DNA of 64,000 bases from Flabesymbios commensalis (taxonomy: Eukaryota > Annelida > Polychaeta > Terebellida > Flabelligeridae): positions 15,913,508 to 15,977,507 of the forward strand of contig OZ024914.1 of NCBI GenBank assembly GCA_964017125.1, written 5' to 3'. Position numbers and translations under genes: made by a program. Position 1 is the first letter of the stretch, and every line of letters begins with the position of its first letter. Positions 45,101-57,100 of the stretch are shown piece by piece. The notes below the pieces were generated by a model. It had not been told where the DNA came from. It was given only the letters and a program-made list of their open reading frames with translations, and did no database searches.

Positions 45101-48100
45101 ATATTATTCAAATACCGATTGAGCGTCTCAACAAACATATTGCATTGAACCTGTGGTAATGTTGGTACACCGTCTTCAAAATTGGCCCAGCATTATTCCA
45201 CCATTGTTTCAATGCCTCGTGTTTGCTGGGGATTAGCTGCGAAGATGTGTTGTAAGTGATGTGTTGTAAGTGTGATTATAAAATGGCGCGACATCATTGT
45301 TGAAATCACGCCTCCCCCTTCAATGACCTGATGACTACTAGTCTTACCATATAGTATAGTCACCTGTAGATGTTATACTAGTATAATTATCAGCATGTAT
45401 TCATGTTTTCCAGAGACACGTCTCATGTCTTTGTTTAAGAATAGCTATTCAATTATCTTGTAAACTACACGCGGATGCTAGTAATATACAAGGCAGAACA
45501 AGCAATTATCAACATAAAAAAGTTGCACTTTTGTTATAAGTTGATGTTGGTAATTGGACTAGTTTTAAAATAATTTCAAAGTATTAATTAAATCATTTTT
45601 CAATATAATAGCTGAAAGGATGGATGGTAAACGAATCATTAACTGAATGTTCCATATCCCACTATAATGAGTTATGATTTGTCTGTGAGCTATTTTAAAT
45701 CAATTTAGGATGACTAGTACTTGTAAAGTACTCGTAAGTACTCGTTAAAAGTACTTTCATTTTTTAAAGTACTTTCATTTTTTAAAGTACTTGAGTACAC
45801 GTACGAGTACAAGTACTTTTCAAAAGTAAGAGTACTGAGTACCGACGAGTACTGAAAATTCGGTACTCGAGTACCAAAGTACCGAAGTACCAAGTACTTT
45901 GGCCCCAAGCCTGGCTTTAAGTGCAGAATTTGTTTTTAATTATCGAAATTATGTCCAAACATATAATATTAAAATAAATTTAGAACACATTTTTTCCTTT
46001 TAAAAATGGTTTCATAAGTAGAAAACAAATTGATAAAATTTACTATTATGGTCGACATTTGCATTCTAAGGTTTACCACTTCCCTGTATGCGTCGAAGGC
46101 GTTAGCAAAGCGCTGTTCATTCGCGTTTTGCATTGGAAACACGCTGTGCATTCGCTACCAGCTTGTGACGTTTTTTACAATCCGGACTCAAATTGTTATT
46201 TTTATTTTTTTATGCGTGGACTGTGCGTCGTTTATGTGTGACTAGGATGAACCTCGGTCAACGAAAACACAACGAGTTTAGAGTGTGTGCTCTACTTGTG
46301 CCTAGCGTTAGACTGGCGCTGGTCTGACGTTCTTCTGGCGTCTACATTCACAGGTGGAAAAACGCTCACATTTTTGAGCATGCCGAAAATGTGCGCAGAG
46401 GTTGACGCACACAATAAATGAGTAGCGTTTACCTGGCTTTCTCGTCAAATCATCAACGAATTCTGACGCACTGCCCAAAATTCTTTATTTTTTGTCCGTT
46501 GGACGTGCGTGATGGTATGTGACTGAGCCTTAAATAGCTTGGTACGCGAGGTGGCAGCTTTCAACTACGGACCACGATAGTGTTACTTTGCTAGTTCAAA
46601 ATCTGTCTCAAAAGCAGCGACGTCATCTTTACTTCTCATTCAGTCATAATATACAATTCATTGGATGATAGTAGGCGGCGGTGGCAGCCGCTGGGCCATG
46701 CGTCGGGGGTATCTGACCGTTCTTGGTGATGTTTACCCAGTGGAAATTGTTACACGGGTCACAGTCAACATAATTTTAGTTATGTATGTCATACTATGTG
46801 TAACAATGTTAAGTAACAGGTGTCTAAATTGGGGGTTTCTGTAATTAAGGGGTGGAATAAACATTCTGTCCTGGGCTGTTTACATGAGAACCACCTGGTG
46901 GAGACGGTACTGCGACAAGTACTAATTGTCATACAGGACGTCCCCTAGTTCTGGTGGCCTGTGTGAGTCGGTTCTGGAAAACAGCCCAGGAATGTGAATG
47001 TATATCAAAATAAGGATCCTGATTGGTGGAGACGTCATTTCATCACAGGAAGGGACCACGCCCGTCGGGATCCGCTATAAAGGAAGGCGCCCACAACCTT
47101 CGAGGAAATTCAGAGGAAATTCAGAGAGAAATTGGGGGGTATTCTAGCAGAGACGTTCCGGGTTTGGACAAGTTTAGTGGGAGTTGCTTCGGTATCTAAC
47201 ACCTTGTAGATCACTGAAGCAACAGCAAAATTATCAACAAATTACACAACGAGATATAAGTACTAACATCGTGTACTGAGAAATTGAATGTTTTACGCTT
47301 AATATATATTTTATATATATTCAAGACTTTATTATTTTATCCACGAGTGTTGTGTTTGCCGTGCCAGAACATTGGGACAACGATAGCGTGTCAACGTATA
47401 TAAGACCCGTTTACATTGGTGCGTATGACCAGGATTGTGTCAACGCATAGACCTTTTTACATTGGTGCCGTGACCAGGATTTGTGTCACGGATAAAACCC
47501 GTTTACATTGGTGCCATGACCAGGATTTGTGTCACGGATAAGACACGTTCACATTGGTGCCATGACCAGGATTTTAATTTGAAAAGCAAATTAAATCAAT
47601 TCAAGAACCTGGTTGAACAACTTGTAAAGTTACAAAAGTGACTGGACAGTGGCACGGCAAAACAAAGATCAGTGGATAAATACTAGTTAATGTAGTGGTT
47701 GTTATCAGAAGCCGCTACTGTTATCAAGACGGGGATAAATAAACGGGATCCAGAAAGAAACAGTATCCAGACGGAGTTGGGCGTTTGCCAAGACTGACGG
47801 GAATGCACAGGACAGACACAGAGTTGGGCGTTTGCCAGGACTGAAGGGACCCAGAGGACAACAGACGGAGCAGGATCGACAAGATCTAGACAGAAGCTAC
47901 ATAACGTTGGCATAGTTGGCTACACACAGACACGTAGTCGGAGGTCAGTTATTTTCTAGGCTGCTGTAGTTAATTTTCATTTATCTTTATATTTTTGAGA
48001 AGCTTTTGGCTGATCCATTGGAAAAAACAAAACAAAAATATAATTATTCCAGTTAACTGGTATCTCTGATCTCCCGGGGAAAACACATTTTGACAATGCA

Positions 48101-51100
48101 ATCCAAAAAATTAAAAAGGGGGACTAAAGTTCTATACAACAGCATTGTAATCAAGACAGGGTTAAAATGGGAAGATAATCGGGACTACTAGTGACAAATA
48201 TTACAGCTGAGAATAATAAGAAGACAATACTCATTAGGGTCCAGTGTACTGTGGGACTTACGGTCGGACATAAAAAGACGCAAACAAGCTGGGGGAGGTA
48301 CTTGTGTGTACATAGACTGTTTACTATTGAGTATACAGTGACGGGGGGAGGTGATAAGGCAGTAGGCCTATGATGAGCGGGTCAAATAACTGCGCCCCAG
48401 TAAATAAGCAGCAATCAAAGGATTGATTAGGCAGTTCAGAAATTATGTGGAAACACATAAGGCGAACTGAAGAGGTGAATATGGAGGAGATTCTGGGGAT
48501 AATCCGCCAGTATCTCACAGCCATAAATCAGAGACGATCCATTGAACGAGGACGTAAATAATGTTGAGAAATAACATTATTAGGACAAGTCACTCAGAAT
48601 GGTCATTTCCGGTAGTGTAGCTGAGAAATCAGATTGGTTAAGCATTTTTGTGATTTTCGAAATTAATTAGTTACTGGTTATGATCCGCCAGTAAAGGACA
48701 GCCATAAATCAGAGACAAGCCATTGAACGAGGACGTGAATAATGTTGAGAAAATAATATTATTAGAACACGTCACTCAGAATGGTCGTTTCTGGTATTGT
48801 TAATTGAGAAATCAAATTGGTTAAATCAAGAAGATTTTGTGTTAATTTTCGAAATTAAATAAATATATTCAAGGATTTGTATTGATTTTCAGAAATTTGA
48901 TAATTAATTGCAAGGGGCTAAATGTATTATTCGGATTTTTTTAAACTCTAAAATACAGTATTAATGGTAGAAAAAAAATACATTTAAAATTTAATTTGTG
49001 GTTAGGGAATATTACATGATATTAGTGCGTATAAGAAATGTAAGAAGACACAGTGCAGACATGGTTAGACGGTGGCCTGTATCACAAGTTAGTAAAAATA
49101 TACCTAAGTATGTTCAGCTCAAAGTAGCTGTAACGCGTGATAAGACGCAGGGCAACATTTGCTAACATGTCTGACGGTAAATCTGAAGACAATCTCCCCG
49201 TGCTCATGTTGAGCTAATATTATCTGAATGTTACATTTCAGATATAGCGGAGATGAAAGGGGAATATGAATGATTATTGCGAATTATGTAAGCACAATTA
49301 AAAATTGGGAAAACGCGAATTGCTAAAGAACGAGGTTCATAAAGGGAGGGAAATTTGTTTTTAAAGAAAAGTAGATAAACATAAACAACAACGCGGCGAA
49401 TAAGGTGAGGTAGATAATGCAGATATCAGTAGTAGGTTTAACGCTGATATGGGATTAAATGTTGATAATATTCATAAGAAGAATTTATCAATGAAGGAAC
49501 GGTGCTCTCTCCTGATCAGGGAGATGCAAATATCAGTAGTAGGTTTAACGCTGATATGGGATTAAATTTGATAAATTTCAAGAGAAAGAAATTATCAATG
49601 CGGTAACAAGGAGGATATTAGAGGAGTTAAAAAGTTGATAAATTCCAAGAGAAGAAATTATCAATGCGGTAACAGAGATCGCCCGGGGTTTGAGGATATG
49701 GTACAGATATCAGTAGATGTGCACGCTGATATTAACGCTTGATAAAATTCAGGAGAAGAATTTATCAAGGAGCATAAGCGTGATAAATTTATGGACAAGA
49801 ATTTATCAATAAGCAGTTGCTTATGTAGAGGAGTATACCCCTTGTTGAGGGGAAGATATCAGCTTATGTGTAAGTTGGTACATGTGTAAGATGAGGTGTT
49901 GATAATAGTAAAGAGAAATACAAATTATCACAAGTATACCATCATCGGGGGGATATCAGTAGAAAGTTACGCTGATATGTGACTGAAGTTGATAACTTCA
50001 AGAAAAGAAGTTATCAACACATGAGATAGTATAAGGGGATTTAATTTTAAGCGAGAAAAAAAAAGTAAACCAATGTACGAGCATCAGGTAAGAAAAAATG
50101 TTATTGTGTTACAGTGCCAGAGCTTTGCTAACTCATGGCGGCTGGAAGCATAATAACATTGGTGGCTGCAATGGATATGGGTAGTGATTACAGTAAAACC
50201 CATTGTTTTAACGGTTATATGTTGTTGGCAATAAACGCTATCAGACTACAGTTCGTCCAGCTGTGTCGTATGGTAAACTAAATATGTCATGCCATGCTTT
50301 TGCTGACCAAATGACTTTAGCACGTTATTACTATCACGAATCAGAATATCATTTAAAATCTATAGGCAAGCTGGTCCATTTGAATAAATTTACGGGTGAC
50401 ATTGTGTGGGGACCGCTCGACGAATTAGGTGACGACATAGATCTAATAGATGAAATAAATAGACTACCAAAATTAAATGACATAGATGACATTCCCTTAA
50501 GTCAATTGATAAAGAAGTTACATCGATCTAAGATCGTAACTATGACACCAGTAGAGAAACGCCACAGGTATGTTACCTTCACACTGGGAGGGTTAATGAT
50601 TTTGATAATAGCGGGGTAGGTGCAGTGGGCATAGTATACTGGAGATACCCTGGGATAATTAATAAATTGTTAAAAAAAAAAAAATTGAGAAAAATACGCA
50701 GCCTAGACTTTATAACACCTGCAAGTCACAAACATCAAGTGGTGAGAACACTGCCCTGTTGGCTCTGTCTGCGACGGTCAGAAGTCCAATCAGACTGTCT
50801 TCCTGATGACTGGATATTATAGATAGAGTGTATGGTTAACGTGTGTAGGAGACGTCCTACGAGACACAGTTAATAATTTTGAGATGATAATGACTGTAAA
50901 TAAACACTATGTTCCAGAGGCAGTGGATGCTGAGAAGTGGTGTAGTTAAAATGTAAATTGTAAGTAATCATCGTGTATTTTTGAGAGTGTTTTCCACTCA
51001 AGACATTGTTCCTGAGAAGAGGATTGTAAGTAAATTGATTGTAACTAAATCATCATATATTATTTTAGAGTGTGTTCCACTCAAGACATTGTTCCAGAAA

Positions 51101-54100
51101 GAGAAGAGGAGATTATACATTATATTTTGATGAAGTAGAGAAACAATAATGTTATGTGACAAAAGAAAAATATAGGTGGAAGATGGTTGACCTCCGAAAC
51201 TTATATTTTTATTTTATATATGATTTTACTAATCATAGGGATTTTAAGGGATTTGAAATATGGAATTCAAACGTGTAAACAAGTTGGATTCCATAGGGGG
51301 AGGTATGTAACAATGTTAAGTAACAGGTGTCTAAATTGGGGGTTTCTGTAATTAAGGGGTGGAATAAACATTCTGTCCTGGGCTGTTTACATGAGAACCA
51401 CCTGGTGGAGACGGTACTGCGACAAGTACTAATTGTCATACAGGACGTCCCCTAGTTCTGGTGGCCTGTGTGAGTCGGTTCTGGAAAACAGCCCAGGAAT
51501 GTGAATGTATATCAAAGTAAGGATCCTGATTGGTGGAGACGTCATTTCATCACAGGAAGGGACCACGCCCGTCGGGATCCGCTATAAAGGAAGGCGCCCA
51601 CAACCTTCGAGGAAATTCAGAGGAAATTCAGAGAGAAATTGGGGAGTATTCTAGCAGAGACGTTCCGGGTTTGGACAAGTTTAGTGGGAGTTGCTTATAA
51701 GGGGATTTAATTTTAAGCGAGAAAAAAAAAGTAAACCAATGTACGAGCATCAGGTAAGAAAAAATGTTATTGTGTTACAGTGCCAGAGCTTTGCTAACTC
51801 ATGGCGGCTGGAAGCATAATAACATTGGTGGCTGCAATGGATATGGGTAGTGATTACAGTAAAACCCATTGTTTTAACGGTTATATGTTGTTGGCAATAA
51901 ACGCTATCAGACTACAGTTCGTCCAGCTGTGTCGTATGGTAAACTAAATATGTCATGCCATGCTTTTGCTGACCAAATGACTTTAGCACGTTATTACTAT
52001 CACGAATCAGAATATCATTTAAAATCTATAGGCAAGCTGGTCCATTTGAATAAATTTACGGGTGACATTGTGTGGGGACCGCTCGACGAATTAGGTGACG
52101 ACATAGATCTAATAGATGAAATAAATAGACTACCAAAATTAAATGACATAGATGACATTCCCTTAAGTCAATTGATAAAGAAGTTACATCGATCTAAGAT
52201 CGTAACTATGACACCAGTAGAGAAACGCCACAGGTATGTTACCTTCACACTGGGAGGGTTAATGATTTTGATAATAGCGGGGTAGGTGCAGTGGGCATAG
52301 TATACTGGAGATACCCTGGGATAATTAATAAATTGTTAAAAAAAAAAAAATTGAGAAAAATACGCAGCCTAGACTTTATAACACCTGCAAGTCACAAACA
52401 TCAAGTGGTGAGAACACTGCCCTGTTGGCTCTGTCTGCGACGGTCAGAAGTCCAATCAGACTGTCTTCCTGATGACTGGATATTATAGATAGAGTGTATG
52501 GTTAACGTGTGTAGGAGACGTCCTACGAGACACAGTTAATAATTTTGAGATGATAATGACTGTAAATAAACACTATGTTCCAGAGGCAGTGGATGCTGAG
52601 AAGTGGTGTAGTTAAAATGTAAATTGTAAGTAATCATCGTGTATTTTTGAGAGTGTTTTCCACTCAAGACATTGTTCCTGAGAAGAGGATTGTAAGTAAA
52701 TTGATTGTAACTAAATCATCATATATTATTTTAGAGTGTGTTCCACTCAAGACATTGTTCCAGAAAGAGAAGAGGAGATTATACATTATATTTTGATGAA
52801 GTAGAGAAACAATAATGTTATGTGACAAAAGAAAAATATAGGTGGAAGATGGTTGACCTCCGAAACTTATATTTTTATTTTATATATGATTTTACTAATC
52901 ATAGGGATTTTAAGGGATTTGAAATATGGAATTCAAACGTGTAAACAAGTTGGATTCCATAGGGGGAGGTATGTAACAATGTTAAGTAACAGGTGTCTAA
53001 ATTGGGGGTTTCTGTAATTAAGGGGTGGAATAAACATTCTGTCCTGGGCTGTTTACATGAGAACCACCTGGTGGAGACGGTACTGCGACAAGTACTAATT
53101 GTCATACAGAACGTCCCCTAGTTCTGGTGGCCTGTGTGAGTCGGTTCTGGAAAACAGCCCAGGAATGTGAATGTATATCAAAGTAAGGATCCTGATTGGT
53201 GGAGACGTCATTTCATCACAGGAAGGGACCACGCCCGTCGGGATCCGCTATAAAGGAAGGCGCCCACAACCTTCGAGGAAATTCAGAGGAAATTCAGAGA
53301 GAAATTGGGGAGTATTCTAGCAGAGACGTTCCGGGTTTGGACAAGTTTAGTGGGAGTTGCTTCGGTATCTAACACCTTGTAGATCACTGAAGCAACAGCA
53401 AAATTATCAACAAATTACACAACGAGATATAAGTACTAACATCGTGTACTGAGAAATTGAATGTTTTATGCTTAATATATATTTTATATATATTCAAGAC
53501 TTTATTATTTTATCCACGAGTGTTGTGTTTGCCGTGCCAGAACATTGGGACAACGATAGCGTGTCAACGTATATAAGACCCGTTTACATTGGTGCGTATG
53601 ACCAGGATTGTGTCAACGCATAGACCTTTTTACATTGGTGCCGTGACCAGGATTTGTGTCACGGATAAAACCCGTTTACATTGGTGCCATGACCAGGATT
53701 TGTGTCACGGATAAGACACGTTTACATATGTATATTGGCATAAGATTTCAACAAATTAACAATATTGTATATACATGTACATATATCTCTCTTATTTCTA
53801 TGACAAATAAATCTGGATTAACTTTTTTTCGGTCAATAAAATATCTGTCTGTCTGTCTGGTCACATTTTAAATTAATCAATTTAGCTTTTGAAGGGCCAT
53901 CTCATTAATAATTACTGTTAAGTCGCTATAACCCAAAAAGGTACCTCATTTCAGAGGATTAGTTTTGTATTAGCTTCAATGACCATTTTGATCAAACTTT
54001 GGTTCAAGCAATAAAGCCATATTTACAGGTAAATATTTTTATAACCTAACTCAAATGCCGTGATTAATTTTTTTATTGATGACAGTGGGCTTGATCACTG

Positions 54101-57100
54101 CTGATAGCCTAGTGGGCCAACAAAGAGTAATAAATTTGACCTCTATGGGGCTCTTGGGTGGTGGTTAGCATCGCTGAGTTTCACGCTAGAGCTCAGGGTT
54201 CGTTTCCCGGTCTCGGTTTCCCGGTAATAAAACTCAGTATTGTGGGGAGCCTCATCATTTCGCTCATCTCATCATCCTCAGGAGGTTATCCTGACCCAAT
54301 TTTGTGTATGGGCACAAAAGTGGCCTAAAGCCCGCTTCATTCTATTTTGTAGATTTATCGGCACCAATATGCTTGATTTCGTATGATATAAATTATATTA
54401 ACAATGGATTCACTAAAAATCCAATGTTTATACAATATATTATTGATATTGAATTGATACCACGTCAATACATTTTATTCTCACCTGCAGTATATGCTTT
54501 GGGTTTCACGCGTAATAATTTTCGAGTATAAGTGTATGCACTTGTAGAAGAACAATAATATTTTTGGGGTCATGCCTAAAACAGTCGATTTTCACTTATA
54601 AGTACATGCACATTTATGCGCGGGGATACAGTAGTAATCACTCCAGTCCGCCATAAACACACCCGGCTATAATAATCCCCTTTCAAATATCTTCTCGTCC
54701 CCAAGCAGCCTCCAACACACTCGTGGGTTAACTTTTTTCTGCATGGTTTTACCGCAACCTCATCCCCAGTGTTCTGTACTGAAGACAGGCCTATAGGTAC
54801 TGCATTACCGGCAAGGAGAACCGTTATTGGGTGCCAATGTAACAGTGTTGAAACTGCCTGTGCAGTTAAGCACATCATTTCCATTTTCTACCTTTGCTAT
54901 GATTAGTATGCTGATTGATAATAATACTGTAAAAGTATGATATTATTAAATTAGAGCCTGACGGCACTGGAGTAGAGCTTGTGCCGGGCTTCAGGGTCAG
55001 TGTTTTAAGGAAAGCTAAAATGTAGCTGTTTCACAATTAAAGGGACTGTCCCAGGCTAAAATCAGCAAAAAATCGGTGATTTTATTTTGGCTTCTTAATA
55101 TGACCATATGATGAAAACATTTTTATTTTATTTTTCTGCTGCGCATTCACCAGTTAGGCTAGATATAGAGACGAAATTCCCGTATTTCTTATTTTTGACA
55201 TGGCTGTCCATAATTAGAAATCAGGAATTTCGTCTCTATATCTAGCCTAACTGGTGAATGCGCAGCACAAAAATTTAAAAACTTTCGCAGTTCTAGTCTA
55301 TGGACATGTTTACGTCATATGGTCATAATAAGAAGCCAATATAAAATCACCGATTTTTTTATGATTTTAGCCTGGGCCAGTCCCTTTAAGCAACAAATAT
55401 ATTATTTGATATTAGATGACTATTCAGATAAAATATAATGTAGCAGACAATATGCAAAAGCCAAATTTATTCTAATGGGCTAATAATATTAACATGTATG
55501 AGGCCTATTCCATTAGGCATATGCCATTGAAAATCAGTTTTCATCGTGATTTATGTGTAACGTTAGACCCTAATTTATTCATGTCACTGACTATTTTCAG
55601 TGGCTAATCGTACGTGATTCTTCATAATGTATCTCAATGAGCAGCCTCGTTTACGAAATGACGTGCTCTCATTAACTCCCATAATAACTTTCCCGTACTA
55701 ATAGCTACTCCGTTTTAATTATGTTTTATGTGTGAAGGCGACATTTTCATTTTTATTTGTTTTTAACCCTTTTTTAAGGCGACCACCTGGCAGACCGCAG
55801 ATGTCGCCTTTTAGCGACATCAGTAATTAGTGTTTTTATTTAAAAAAATAATTAATTCAGCACTCAGGCAGTTTATGACGTTATAATTTAGCGGTGAAAG
55901 GGTTAATGTCAATAGGTGTATCGCAACTCACAACTCAGGCACTTTAGAGCTCACAACTCGATAGGCTTAGATATATTGAGATTGCAAAGTTATCGATATA
56001 ATTAGTGAGTTAATAACTTGATATTGAGTTTAAAACAATAATAGCCTAATTTAAATGCCACTTCTGGGGCTTCGCATATGGCTATGGGATTTATTAAGCC
56101 TAGCAGGATAAGGCTATGCATTGCCTGAGGGGTGTTTTTTAAAGTTTTCAGAACGTACTCAGACTATAGGCACCAGTAGGCCCTAAGCCTAAGTTTTTAC
56201 TGCAAAATGAATTTTTTTTTGCTGGTTTAATGTTAAAGCATTGTCTACAAAGCTGGCCCAACAATAATGCCATATCGGGTGAATGTTTGTTTTGTTGAGC
56301 ATTGAGTGGCCGATAGGCATATTATATATACATGTCTATTGCCAGGCCAACATATACAAGACGTTGAATCAATGTTGGATTACCACTGGTCCAACATCGT
56401 AGATGGTGGACAAACGTTGTACCAACATTGATTCAACTCTTTCCTTGTGTCAACTGAGTGTTGTTGTGTATGCCTCTGGGACAGAAAATGAAATGAAATG
56501 AAATGAATCGGGCTTTAGGCCACCTTTGTGCACATATAGGCTAAACTGGGCCAGGAGAACCTCCTGAGGATGGTGAGATGATTGAGATGACACTGTCCTC
56601 CAGACACAGGATTCGAAATTCGAGCCCTGGCGGTCTGAGGCCGAGCACGCTACCTCTCGGTCACGGGGGCTCCCCACAATACTAACTTTCACACGTGGAT
56701 GGGGAAGAAACAATTTTGTTTCTTTCAAACCGCCGAGACCGGGAATCGAACCCCGGACTCTGGCGTGAAAGGCAGCGGTGCTAACCACTACCCTAGGGCC
56801 CCCGCCCCCTCTGGGACAGACTGACCTAGCAAACACGCATAATGCTGGACAATCACGTGGAGCCAGCGTTGTCTCAATGCTGGCACACCGTCTACGATGC
56901 TGGCCCAACATTTGGTCAGTGTTGCCGTATTACTATGAATGCCAGGTGCACTTGCCAGCAAACACGAGACATTGACCCAATGTTGTTTTAATGTTGGGCC
57001 GACGTCGGATACGGCAAGCCAACATTCAAACAACTTTGGATCATAGTATCGTGTTTGCAGGGTGTTGTTCCTTATAGGTCATGGTGTGTTGTATACAGAT

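Larger units (their letters stand above)
42405..46529. mobile_element. TTAA-flanked DNA element (outer shell of a nest)
   Basis: GGCTCAGTCACA at 42405 and TGTGACTGAGCC at 46529 are inverted, with TTAA at 42401-42404 and 46530-46533. A TTAA target duplication is typical of piggyBac- and Kolobok-type transposons. Without the inserted inner element the shell is only about 1.1 kb and non-coding, so it is a MITE-type derivative. Confidence 0.75.
46799..53726 (+). mobile_element. LTR retrotransposon fossil with three LTRs
   Basis: Outer LTRs at 46799-47553 and 52972-53726 (755 bases each, TG...CA) flanked by the 4-bp duplication TATG (46795-46798, 53727-53730). A primer-binding-type sequence TGGTGCCATGACCAGGAT follows the left LTR, and a purine tract ATAGGGGGAGG precedes the right ones. 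A third, partial LTR lies at 51306-51696, with 1,666 bases of LTR-plus-interior repeated. The family is Gypsy- or BEL-like by primer site and 4-bp duplication; not resolved. The interior has no recognisable gag or pol, so it is broken or non-autonomous. Outer LTRs differ at only about five positions by eye, so insertion is recent. Confidence 0.88.

Noticed and set aside
47683-47913. 76-codon minus-strand frame in the LTR element
   Set aside because: Antisense to the interior, built on a short direct repeat (GAGTTGGGCGTTTGCCA), with no similarity to a known protein.
54139-54347. Genuine tRNA genes at the SINE heads (also at 32052, 33027 and 56486)
   Set aside because: A and B boxes are present but the cloverleaf is not intact, and each is followed by a shared SINE body and tail.
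56450-56911. 153-codon minus-strand frame
   Set aside because: It runs through the dimeric SINE; the apparent length is a by-product of that repeat.
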